From Limnomonas spitsbergensis (taxonomy: Eukaryota > Chlorophyta > Chlorophyceae > Chlamydomonadales), in assembly GCA_037349105.1 (NCBI GenBank), contig JAYJMM010000041.1, forward strand, positions 4,524,501 through 4,588,500: DNA of 64,000 bases, written 5' to 3'. The stretch's first letter is position 1. Each line of letters opens with the position of its first letter. This document shows positions 1-7,320 of the stretch, in pieces. The position numbers were made by a program, and so were the translations under genes. The notes beneath the pieces were generated by a model, which searched no databases, was not told the origin of the DNA, and saw nothing but the letters and a program-made list of their open reading frames with translations.

Positions 1-2417
1 GCGGAAGGCACCACAGGCAGGTCAACACTCAACAGTTCAACACATGCATGTGCGCTGTGTGCAGGGACGGGCTGCTAAGGGTGTCAGGTTTCGGTGGCAG
101 GCCGGGCCATCCTGGGGCGATGAGGGCCAAGCAGGTGGACCCCGCAGAGAGGTCAGAAGTACCCCATGTCAGGAGGACAAGCCAAAGCGGCAAGTCGAGG
201 CGCGGCCCAGCCAGCTGCGTCGCAGCGAGGACAAAGATGTTCCCAGCAAGGGAGGCGGCCCGCTGTGGCCGGTCGAAAAACGGTCCAATTCGCTGCACCA
301 CAGCATGACCTCAGATCCCAGAGAGGGGGGGTCGGGACAAAGGCTGACAGTACTGAGTTTAGAAAGCCCACTTGTTCTAGCAAAAATACATTCTACATCC
401 TGAAGGGCCAATGACATTACACCTCTATGCCCTGCTCAAAATCCGCGTGGGCGTCAAATAAAAAGAGAGTAAAGATGGAAACAACACAAGGGGGCAGAAC
501 AAAAATAAGGAGGAATATGTGCGAAATCAAGTGAAAGGCCAAAACAAAAGGCTGAAGAAACAAAATATTATGGAAGTTGCAGACCTCTGGAAAGGTCTAC
601 GCCTTAACGATACCTACCACGTCTTCCACAAAGGTCAGGGCATCCCACCCAACTAAGCCTGCCCCGGTACAACTAAAAAAAGTCGCTAGCACCTACCGAA
701 GGATCTGCTCATCCCCGCTCTTAAGTTGATCATGCACGCTGGGGCATTGAAAACAAGCATGCACCGCATCCCACATGGTCGCTGCCTCCCCTAGCCCAAC
801 ATCACAGGCAACGCCGTCTGTCAAACTGCAGGCCACTGCGCCATCGCTGTATGTGTGATAGTGCTGGTTGGTATCAGCCAGGGGGACAGCAGACAGAGGC
901 CTAGTGGATAACTGCTGCCGCTGCTGCATGTTTTTCAGCTGCATACTCGAACACCTATGGGATAGGGGGAAATGGTCCAGTGGTGCAACGCTGGTGGCAT
1001 CCATGCCACGAGATTGAGGGATCAAGCCCGCCACACGATCCTCCCTCTCCCTCAACTAGACCGCCGGGAACCACTCATGTTCCTGCCCCCTCACATGTGA
1101 ACTTTTTACAGTCCAACGGGGCATCACATAGGAGGATGGCATGGCTGCACCATGGCCCAGGCTGTGCATTGTAGCTGGAATTGAGCGTAGTCATTCCCTG
1201 ACAGCCCCACGTGGCCGAGCGTTCAGCAGGGCCCATCGGGTATGCACTGTTCTAAACCTATGGGATGCTGCACAGCCCCATGCACCACTGGGCCAATTGG
1301 GACCATCCTTGACTGGCATACGTCCGGTGGCCCAAGCAAGAAAGCAAGCTGCACCAGGACCCCTCGACCGCTTGCCGGATAGTATCTGAATTGTAGCGGA
1401 AGTGCACTAAAAAACTAGCTGGCCATCAGGCCACACCAACTCTGCAAGTACTGGCGGCGGAGCGGGCCCCACTCCTGCCGCGGCCAGAGGTGGGACCTGC
1501 CCAGAGTCGCTCTTGCTGCCAAGGGTTGCACTCACAGTCTTTCCTGTTGATCTCCTAATGTTCAAGGCAATTTTATGAGACAGCATTGAAGAAAGGCTGT
1601 GGATGCTGGCATGAAAGCTTCATGCTGCGCCAATGCATTATCTTTAGTGTTCAACAGGCCACCGTTAGGGGGCTACTGGGGCGCTGTCACTGAGCAGCTA
1701 GGGTGCTTTCACTGGTTGGCTGGGGTGCTGTCACTGGGCAGCTGGGGTGATGTCACTGAGCAGCTGGGGCGCTTTCACTGGGCAGCTGGGGTGATGTCAC
1801 TGAGCAGCTGGGGCGCTGTCACTGGGCTGCTAGGGTGATGTCACTGGGCAGCTGAGGCGATGTCACGACCGGCCTACCGCCGGCGGCCCAAGCATGAGAG
1901 CTACAGGCACCAGGCCCCCCTGGCCTCAGGGCGGGTGGTAAATGGTAATATCTGAATTATGCTAGAGTGCCACCGATGTGCTGTAACACCTCACACCTGC
2001 AGCACTCGCAACAGTTGTAACACCTTGATACCTGAAACACCTGCAATGCTTGCAACACCTCACAGGCCTCGAAGGCCTCAGCTTCATCTCTATATCGACC
2101 AGGTGCGTAAAAGGTGTGAGCCTTTCACAGTACGTGCCTGATGTCCGCTGCTTCACAAACAGGTGTGAAATAGATGCCTGTTGAGTCCTAACCAGTAGGT
2201 GCCTGACGGTCCGCTGCGCCACGGCTAGATGTGAAATAAGTGCCTCATGATAAGTGCCTCGCTATCCTTGAGAATATGTGGAAAAGGAGCCTCCTGCTGC
2301 AAGCTTGCCCCAATCAATGGCCGAGGGAGGGGAGGGGGGGGGTACATACCTTTAAATCCTGACACTAATCCCTGACCTTGCGATGAGAGGAATTATGACT
2401 TACGAAGAATTATACCT
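1..2417 (+). repeat. Unit U1 (family A, 5' truncated)
   Basis: This copy lacks its first 34 bp because the window begins inside it. The tRNA-like A box is at 973-983, the 22-bp minisatellite starts at 1676, and the terminal G run is 9 long. Private variants are 'ctctatgccc' near 424, where other copies have 'ctctaggccc', and a 'gcgctttcac' minisatellite monomer near 1768. It carries the G5 plus 'gataactg' haplotype near 890-910 that is shared only with U4 and U5. Confidence 0.95.
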
Positions 2418-2459
2418 TTGGTGGCCCGCATATCATATCGGCCTGCAGCGGGCGGAAGG

Positions 2460-2870
2460 CACCACAGGCAGGTCAACACTCAACAGTTCAACACATGCAT
2501 GTGCGCTGTGCGCAGGGACGGGCTGCTAAGGGTGTCAGGTTTCGGTGGCAGGCCGGGCCATCCTGGGGCGATGAGGGCCAAGCAGGTGGACCCCGCAGAG
2601 AGGTCAGAAGTACCCCATGTCAGGAGGATAAGCCAAAGCGGCAAGTCGAGGCGCGGCCCAGCCAGCTGCGTCGCAGCGAGGACAAAGATGTTCCCAGCAA
2701 GGGAGGCGGCCCGCTGTGGCCGGTCGAAAAACGGTCCAATTCGCTGCACCACAGCATGACCTCAGATCCCAGAGAGGGGGGGTCGGGACAAAGGCTGACA
2801 GTACTGAGTTTAGAAAGCCCACTTGTTCTAGCAAAAATACATTCTACATCCTGAAGGGCCAATGACATTA
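2460..2870. other. GC-rich, stop-poor segment of the unit (no supported gene)
   Basis: This part of the reference unit has open frames of 76-119 codons on both strands at once. That is what low stop-codon density in GC-rich DNA gives, and it is not by itself evidence for a gene. No domain, signal peptide, repeated protein motif or conserved start context is recognisable in any frame. Variants between units change amino acids freely, and U19 has a one-base insertion that shifts all frames. CpG is frequent: I count about 15 in roughly 185 bp from 2570, near the chance expectation for this composition, so there is no strong sign of methylation-driven CpG loss. Confidence 0.6.
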
Positions 2871-2903
2871 CACCTCTAGGCCCTGCTCAAAATCCGCGTG
2901 GGC

Positions 2904-3029
2904 GTCAAATAAAAAGAGAGTAAAGATGGAAACAACACAAGGGGGCAGAACAAAAATAAGGAGGAATATGTGCGAAATCAAGTGAAAGGCCAAAACAAAA
3001 GGCTGAAGAAACAAAATATTATGGAAGTT
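2904..3029 (+). other. A-rich, purine-biased island
   Basis: In a GC-rich unit, about 125 bp are strongly A-rich and purine-biased on the + strand, with blocks such as 'aaataaaaagagag', 'caaaaataaggagg' and 'caaaacaaaaggctg'. This is the most AT-rich part of the unit and recurs in every copy. A nucleosome-disfavouring or duplex-unwinding role, or the relic of an A-rich retroposon tail, is possible but not shown. Changes within it are rare: 'atatgtctga' in U10, the 'ggctggag' form in family B, and 'aaaacattat' in U6. Confidence 0.55.
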
Positions 3030-3412
3030 GCAGACCTCTGGAAAGGTCTACGCCTTAACGATACCTACCACGTCTTCCACAAAGGTCAGGGCATCCCACC
3101 CAACTAAGCCTGCCCCGGTACAACTAAAAAAAGTCGCTAGCACCTACCGAAGGATCTGCTCATCCCCGCTCTTAAGTTGATCATGCACGCTGGGGCATTG
3201 AAAACAAGCATGCACCGCATCCCACATGGTCGCTGCCTCCCCTAGCCCAACATCACAGGCAACGCCGTCTGTCAAACTGCAGGCCACTGCGCCATCGCTG
3301 TATGTGTGATAGTGCTGGTTGGTATCAGCCAGGGGGGACAGCAGACAGAGGCCTAGTGGACTACTGCTGCCGCTGCTGCATGTTTTTCAGCTGCATACTC
3401 GAACACCTATGG
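3030..3412. other. Ordinary unit sequence, no feature seen
   Basis: No gene or clear structure was found here. A 120-codon minus-strand frame spans the equivalent of 693-1055 in U1. It is open only in U1, U4 and U5, because other units have a G5-to-G6 indel or a different sequence at its middle. A short CTG tract ('ctgctgccgctgctgc') lies at about 3364-3379; in family B its CCG interruption has become CTG. Confidence 0.6.
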
Positions 3413-3559
3413 GATAGGGGGAAATGGTCCAGTGGTGCAACGCTGGTGGCATCCATGCCACGAGATTGAGGGATCAAGCCCGCCACACGATCCTCCCTCT
3501 CCCTCAACTAGACCGCCGGGAACCACTCATGTTCCTGCCCCCTCACATGTGAACTTTTT
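3413..3559 (+). ncRNA. tRNA-like element with Pol III A and B boxes (candidate ncRNA or SINE head)
   Basis: 'TGGTCCAGTGG' (3425-3435) fits the tRNA A-box consensus TRGYNNARNNG completely. 'GGATCAAGCCC' (3471-3481) fits the B-box consensus in all but one base. The start-to-start spacing of 46 bp is that of a tRNA gene. A D-arm-like helix CCAG/CTGG and a central-arm helix GTGGC/GCCAC lie where a tRNA would have them. The central loop has 6 rather than 7 bases, the T arm pairs poorly and no acceptor stem forms, so this is tRNA-derived rather than a working tRNA. A T5 run at 3555-3559 could end Pol III transcription. Both boxes look intact in all 26 units; A boxes start at 973, 3425, 5876, 8327, 10776, 13227, 15677, 18128, 20579, 23029, 25480, 27931, 30391, 32845, 35295, 37745, 40195, 42647, 45102, 47556, 50011, 52465, 54919, 57373, 59827 and 62281. 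Transcription is inferred, not shown. Confidence 0.5.
3555..3559 (+). terminator. T5 run, candidate Pol III terminator
   Basis: Five T residues ('gaactttttacag') lie 130 bp after the start of the A box in every unit (129 bp in U9, which has lost one C). RNA polymerase III stops at runs of four or more T on the non-template strand. The run would end a transcript of roughly 140-150 nt. Another T5 ('gtttttcag') lies just upstream of the A box and would not affect this transcript. Confidence 0.35.
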
Positions 3560-3871
3560 ACAGTCCAACGGGGCATCACATAGGAGGATGGCATGGCTGC
3601 ACCATGGCCCAGGCTGTGCATTGTAGCTGGAATTGAGCGTAGTCATTCCCTGACAGCCCCACGTGGCCGAGCGTTCAGCAGGGCCCATCGGGTATGCACT
3701 GTTCTAAACCTATGGGATGCTGCACAGCCCCATGCACCACTGGGCCAATTGGGACCATCCTTGACTGGCATACGTCCGGTGGCCCAAGCAAGAAAGCAAG
3801 CTGCACCAGGACCCCTCGACCGCTTGCCGGATAGTATCTGAATTGTAGCGGAAGTGCACTAAAAAACTAGC
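3560..3871. other. Ordinary unit sequence with an open 82-codon frame
   Basis: An ATG-initiated 82-codon frame (3593-3841, + strand) is open at the same place in all 26 units, with the favourable context 'ggcATGGct'. Its protein resembles nothing I recognise. The changes seen between units are mostly amino-acid changing (Thr to Pro, Gly to Asp, His to Gln, Leu to Ile), so there is no sign of purifying selection. With so few differences between copies, persistence of the frame is expected by chance. I do not call it a gene. Confidence 0.5.
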
Positions 3872-3885
3872 TGGCCATCAGGCCA
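3872..3885. other. Small inverted repeat TGGCC-ATCA-GGCCA
   Basis: A perfect 5-bp stem with a 4-base loop. It is conserved in the copies checked except U21, where 'ctggtcatca' (about 50457) breaks one arm. No adjoining T run would make it a terminator. Its function is unknown. Confidence 0.5.
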
Positions 3886-4127
3886 CACCAACTCTGCAAG
3901 TACTGGCGGCGGAGCGGGCCCCACTCCTGCCGCGGCCAGAGGTGGGACCTGCCCAGAGTCGCTCTTGCTGCCAAGGGTTGCACTCACAGTCTTTCCTGTT
4001 GATCTCCTAATGTTCAAGGCAATTTTATGAGACAGCATTGAAGAAAGGCTGTGGATGCTGGCATGAAAGCTTCATGCTGCGCCAATGCATTATCTTTAGT
4101 GTTCAACAGGCCACCGTTAGGGGGCTA

Positions 4128-4318
4128 CTGGGGCGCTGTCACTGAGCAGCTAGGGTGCTTTCACTGGTTGGCTGGGGTGCTGTCACTGGGCAGCTGGGGT
4201 GATGTCACTGAGCAGCTGGGGCGCTGTCACTGGGCAGCTGGGGTGATGTCACTGAGCAGCTGGGGCGCTGTCACTGGGCTGCTAGGGTGATGTCACTGGG
4301 CAGCTGAGGCGATGTCAC
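4128..4318 (+). repeat. Nested 22-bp minisatellite, ~9 monomers with 44-bp alternation
   Basis: Monomers begin CTGGGG and end with CACTG followed by AGCAG or GGCAG. From the third monomer on they mostly alternate between a 'gtgatgtcac...gagcag' and a 'gcgctgtcac...gggcag' type, so the effective period is 44 bp. Because 22 is not a multiple of 3, any reading frame through it repeats only every 66 bp. The 'TGATGTCA' core is one base from the CRE/ATF palindrome TGACGTCA, and most monomer junctions form CAGCTG, an E-box and PvuII sequence. The monomer number is the same in every unit examined; only single monomers vary (one in U1, one in U6). Family B arrays are preceded by an extra TAG. Confidence 0.92.
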
Positions 4319-4320
4319 GA

Positions 4321-4335
4321 CCGGCCTACCGCCGG
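4321..4335. other. GC-rich hairpin CCGGC-CTACC-GCCGG
   Basis: A perfect 5-bp all-GC stem with a 5-base loop sits directly after the minisatellite and is the same in every copy checked. It could form a stable stem in single-stranded DNA or RNA. There is no T tract behind it, so it is not a bacterial-type terminator. Confidence 0.5.
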
Positions 4336-4361
4336 CGGCCCAAGCATGAGAGCTACAGGCA

Positions 4362-4375
4362 CCAGGCCCCCCTGG
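4362..4375. other. GC-rich hairpin CCAGG-CCCC-CCTGG
   Basis: A perfect 5-bp stem with a CCCC loop, 26 bp after the previous hairpin and conserved across the array. Together the two make a short GC-rich structured patch at the minisatellite's 3' edge. Confidence 0.5.
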
Positions 4376-4434
4376 CCTCAGGGCGGGTGGTAAATGGTAA
4401 TATCTGAATAATGCTAGAGTGCCACCGATGTGCT

Positions 4435-4517
4435 GTAACACCTCACACCTGCAGCACTCGCAACAGTTGTAACACCTTGATACCTGAAACACCTGCAATG
4501 CTTGCAACACCTCACAG
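4435..4517 (+). repeat. Degenerate AACACCT-rich short repeat
   Basis: Irregularly spaced copies of 'aacacct' and 'acctg' ('gtaacacctcacacctgca', 'gaaacacctgcaatg', 'gcaacacctcacagg') fill about 80 bp and suggest decayed microsatellite-like origins. 'CTCACACCT' (4442-4450) is an exact inverse of 'AGGTGTGAG' (4564-4572), so the two halves could pair. From U20 on that downstream arm reads 'agttgcgag' and the match is lost. Confidence 0.6.
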
Positions 4518-4585
4518 GCCTCGAAGGCCTCAGCTTCATCTCTATATCGACCAGGTGCGTAAAAGGTGTGAGCCTTTCACAGTAC

Positions 4586-4632
4586 GTGCCTGATGTCCGC
4601 TGCTTCACAAACAGGTGTGAAATAGATGCCTG
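4586..4632 (+). repeat. 47-bp imperfect direct repeat, copy 1
   Basis: Begins 'gtgcctgatgtccgctgc' and ends 'gtgaaatagatgcctg'. It aligns along its length with copy 2, 65 bp downstream, with substitutions and one indel. Confidence 0.7.
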
Positions 4633-4650
4633 TTGAGTCCTAACCAGTAG

Positions 4651-4698
4651 GTGCCTGACGGTCCGCTGCGCCACGGCTAGATGTGAAATAAGTGCCTC
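4651..4698 (+). repeat. 47/48-bp imperfect direct repeat, copy 2
   Basis: Begins 'gtgcctgacggtccgctgc' and ends 'gtgaaataagtgcctc'. A shorter 'aagtgcctc' echo follows at once, so the region looks like an old, decayed tandem duplication. The end of this copy is a variable site in the array: 'gtgcctcatg' in most family A units, 'gtgcctcgtg' in B, 'gtgcatcgtg' in U24 and U25. Confidence 0.7.
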
Positions 4699-4776
4699 AT
4701 GATAAGTGCCTCGCTATCCTTGAGAATATGTGGAAAAGGAGCCTCCTGCTGCAAGCTTGCCCCAATCAATGGCCGA

Positions 4777-4794
4777 GGGAGGGGAGGGGGGGGG
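4777..4794 (+). other. G-run with G-quadruplex potential, length-variable
   Basis: GGG-A-GGGG-A-G(n) offers four or more G-triplets with one-base spacers, a classic G-quadruplex arrangement on the + strand. The final run has 9, 9, 9, 7, 8, 8, 8, 8, 9, 8 and 8 G in U1-U11. It is interrupted in U12 (GG-A-GGGGG), then 11, 7, 7, 8 and 9 in U13-U17, and 8 in all of U18-U26. It is one of the few length-variable sites in the array. 'gtacatacctttaaatcc' follows directly. Confidence 0.7.
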
Positions 4795-4869
4795 TACATA
4801 CCTTTAAATCCTGACACTAATCCCTGACCTTGCGATGAGAGGAATTATGACTTACGAAGAATTATACCT

Positions 4870-7320
4870 TTGGTGGCCCGCATATCATATCGGCCTGCAG
4901 CGGGCGGAAGGCACCACAGGCAGGTCAACACTCAACAGTTCAACACATGCATGTGCGCTGTGCGCAGGGACGGGCTGCTAAGGGTGTCAGGTTTCGGTGG
5001 CAGGCCGGGCCATCCTGGGGCGATGAGGGCCAAGCAGGTGGACCCCGCAGAGAGGTCAGAAGTACCCCATGTCAGGAGGACAAGCCAAAGCGGCAAGTCG
5101 AGGCGCGGCCCAGCCAGCTGCGTCGCAGCGAGGACAAAGATGTTCCCAGCAAGGGAGGCGGCCCGCTGTGGCCGGTCGAAAAACGGTCCAATTCGCTGCA
5201 CCACAGCATGACCTCAGATCCCAGAGAGGGGGGGTCGGGACAAAGGCTGACAGTACTGAGTTTAGAAAGCCCACTTGTTCTAGCAAAAATACATTCTACA
5301 TCCTGAAGGGCCAATGACATTACACCTCTAGGCCCTGCTCAAAATCCGCATGGGCGTCAAATAAAAAGAGAGTAAAGATGGAAACAACACAAGGGGGCAG
5401 AACAAAAATAAGGAGGAATATGTGCGAAATCAAGTGAAAGGCCAAAACAAAAGGCTGAAGAAACAAAATATTATGGAAGTTGCAGACCTCTGGAAAGGTC
5501 TACGCCTTAACGATACCTACCACGTCTTCCACAAAGGTCAGGGCATCCCACCCAACTAAGCCTGCCCCGGTACAACTAAAAAAAGTCGCTAGCACCTACC
5601 GAAGGATCTGCTCATCCCCGCTCTTAAGTTGATCATGCACGCTGGGGCATTGAAAACAAGCATGCACCGCATCCCACATGGTCGCTGCCTCCCCTAGCCC
5701 AACATCACAGGCAACGCCGTCTGTCAAACTGCAGGCCACTGCGCCATCGCTGTATGTGTGATAGTGCTGGTTGGTATCAGCCAGGGGGACAGCAGACAGA
5801 GGCCTAGTGGACTACTGCTGCCGCTGCTGCATGTTTTTCAGCTGCATATTCGAACACCTATGGGATAGGGGGAAATGGTCCAGTGGTGCAACGCTGGTGG
5901 CATCCATGCCACGAGATTGAGGGATCAAGCCCGCCACACGATCCTCCCTCTCCCTCAACTAGACCGCCGGGAACCACTCATGTTCCTGCCCCCTCACATG
6001 TGAACTTTTTACAGTCCAACGGGGCATCACATAGGAGGATGGCATGGCTGCACCATGGCCCAGGCTGTGCATTGTAGCTGGAATTGAGCGTAGTCATTCC
6101 CTGACAGCCCCACGTGGCCGAGCGTTCAGCAGGGCCCATCGGGTATGCACTGTTCTAAACCTATGGGATGCTGCACAGCCCCATGCACCACTGGGCCAAT
6201 TGGGACCATCCTTGACTGGCATACGTCCGGTGGCCCAAGCAAGAAAGCAAGCTGCACCAGGACCCCTCGACCGCTTGCCGGATAGTATCTGAATTGTAGC
6301 GGAAGTGCACTAAAAAACTAGCTGGCCATCAGGCCACACCAACTCTGCAAGTACTGGCGGCGGAGCGGGCCCCACTCCTGCCGCGGCCAGAGGTGGGACC
6401 TGCCCAGAGTCGCTCTTGCTGCCAAGGGTTGCACTCACAGTCTTTCCTGTTGATCTCCTAATGTTCAAGGCAATTTTATGAGACAGCATTGAAGAAAGGC
6501 TGTGGATGCTGGCATGAAAGCTTCATGCTGCGCCAATGCATTATCTTTAGTGTTCAACAGGCCACCGTTAGGGGGCTACTGGGGCGCTGTCACTGAGCAG
6601 CTAGGGTGCTTTCACTGGTTGGCTGGGGTGCTGTCACTGGGCAGCTGGGGTGATGTCACTGAGCAGCTGGGGCGCTGTCACTGGGCAGCTGGGGTGATGT
6701 CACTGAGCAGCTGGGGCGCTGTCACTGGGCTGCTAGGGTGATGTCACTGGGCAGCTGAGGCGATGTCACGACCGGCCTACCGCCGGCGGCCCAAGCATGA
6801 GAGCTACAGGCACCAGGCCCCCCTGGCCTCAGGGCGGGTGGTAAATGGTAATATCTGAATTATGCTAGAGTGCCACCGATGTGCTGTAACACCTCACACC
6901 TGCAGCACTCGCAACAGTTGTAACACCTTGATACCTGAAACACCTGCAATGCTTGCAACACCTCACAGGCCTCGAAGGCCTCAGCTTCATCTCTATATCG
7001 ACCAGGTGCGTAAAAGGTGTGAGCCTTTCACAGTACGTGCCTGATGTCCGCTGCTTCACAAACAGGTGTGAAATAGATGCCTGTTGAGTCCTAACCAGTA
7101 GGTGCCTGACGGTCCGCTGCGCCACGGCTAGATGTGAAATAAGTGCCTCATGATAAGTGCCTCGCTATCCTTGAGAATATGTGGAAAAGGAGCCTCCTGC
7201 TGCAAGCTTGCCCCAATCAATGGCCGAGGGAGGGGAGGGGGGGGGTACATACCTTTAAATCCTGACACTAATCCCTGACCTTGCGATGAGAGGAATTATG
7301 ACTTACGAAGAATTATACCT
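4870..7320 (+). repeat. Unit U3 (family A, 2451 bp)
   Basis: The A box is at 5876-5886, the minisatellite starts at 6579, and the G run is 9 long. The private variant is 'atccgcatgg' at about 5346. 'catattcgaac' at about 5845 is shared with U4 only. It combines the G5 tract of U1, U4 and U5 with the 'gactactg' of the other units only about 20 bp away, so it looks recombinant between those two close markers. Confidence 0.95.

Larger units (their letters stand above)
2418..4869 (+). repeat. Unit U2 (family A, reference unit, 2452 bp)
   Basis: This is the first complete copy and is used here as the coordinate reference for internal landmarks. The A box is at 3425-3435, the minisatellite starts at 4128, and the G run is 9 long. 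It has 'aggataagcc' at about 2625, a variant found again only in U6. It also has 'gaataatgc' at about 4406, which otherwise occurs only from U18 rightward. Confidence 0.95.

Noticed and set aside
693..1055. 120-codon minus-strand frame in U1, also in U4 and U5
   Set aside because: It is broken in all other units by a G5/G6 indel or neighbouring changes, and has no recognisable family, so it is a chance frame rather than a conserved gene.
2495..2854. 119-codon + strand frame and the overlapping 113-, 90-, 82- and 76-codon frames on both strands
   Set aside because: Five frames are open over the same GC-rich stretch, some starting only at TTG or GTG. U19 has a one-base insertion that shifts them all, and substitutions show no codon-position bias by eye.
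2957..2986. 'aaggaggaatatg', a perfect-looking bacterial ribosome binding site before an ATG
   Set aside because: The frame it would start has only five codons before a stop. The surroundings are an A/purine-rich island in what looks like eukaryotic satellite DNA.
3413..3492. A functional tRNA gene at the A/B-box element
   Set aside because: The central loop has six bases, the T arm pairs poorly and there is no acceptor stem, so it can be tRNA-derived but not a working tRNA.
3593..3841. 82-codon open frame with a good ATG context, open in every unit
   Set aside because: No recognisable domain; differences between units are mostly amino-acid changing. With so few changes among copies an open frame persists by chance.
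4105..4128. Telomere-like 'ttaggg' near the minisatellite
   Set aside because: A single occurrence per unit inside 'ccgttaggggg' and not tandem; family B even interrupts it with TAG.
4051..4290. 79-codon frame with a periodic WGAVTEQLG-like protein repeat
   Set aside because: The periodicity comes from translating the 22-bp minisatellite, which repeats in frame only every 66 bp. It is a by-product of the DNA repeat.
4801..4870. C/D box snoRNA-like motifs ('gcgatgaga', 'cctgacc')
   Set aside because: The boxes are poor matches, in the wrong order and without terminal pairing.
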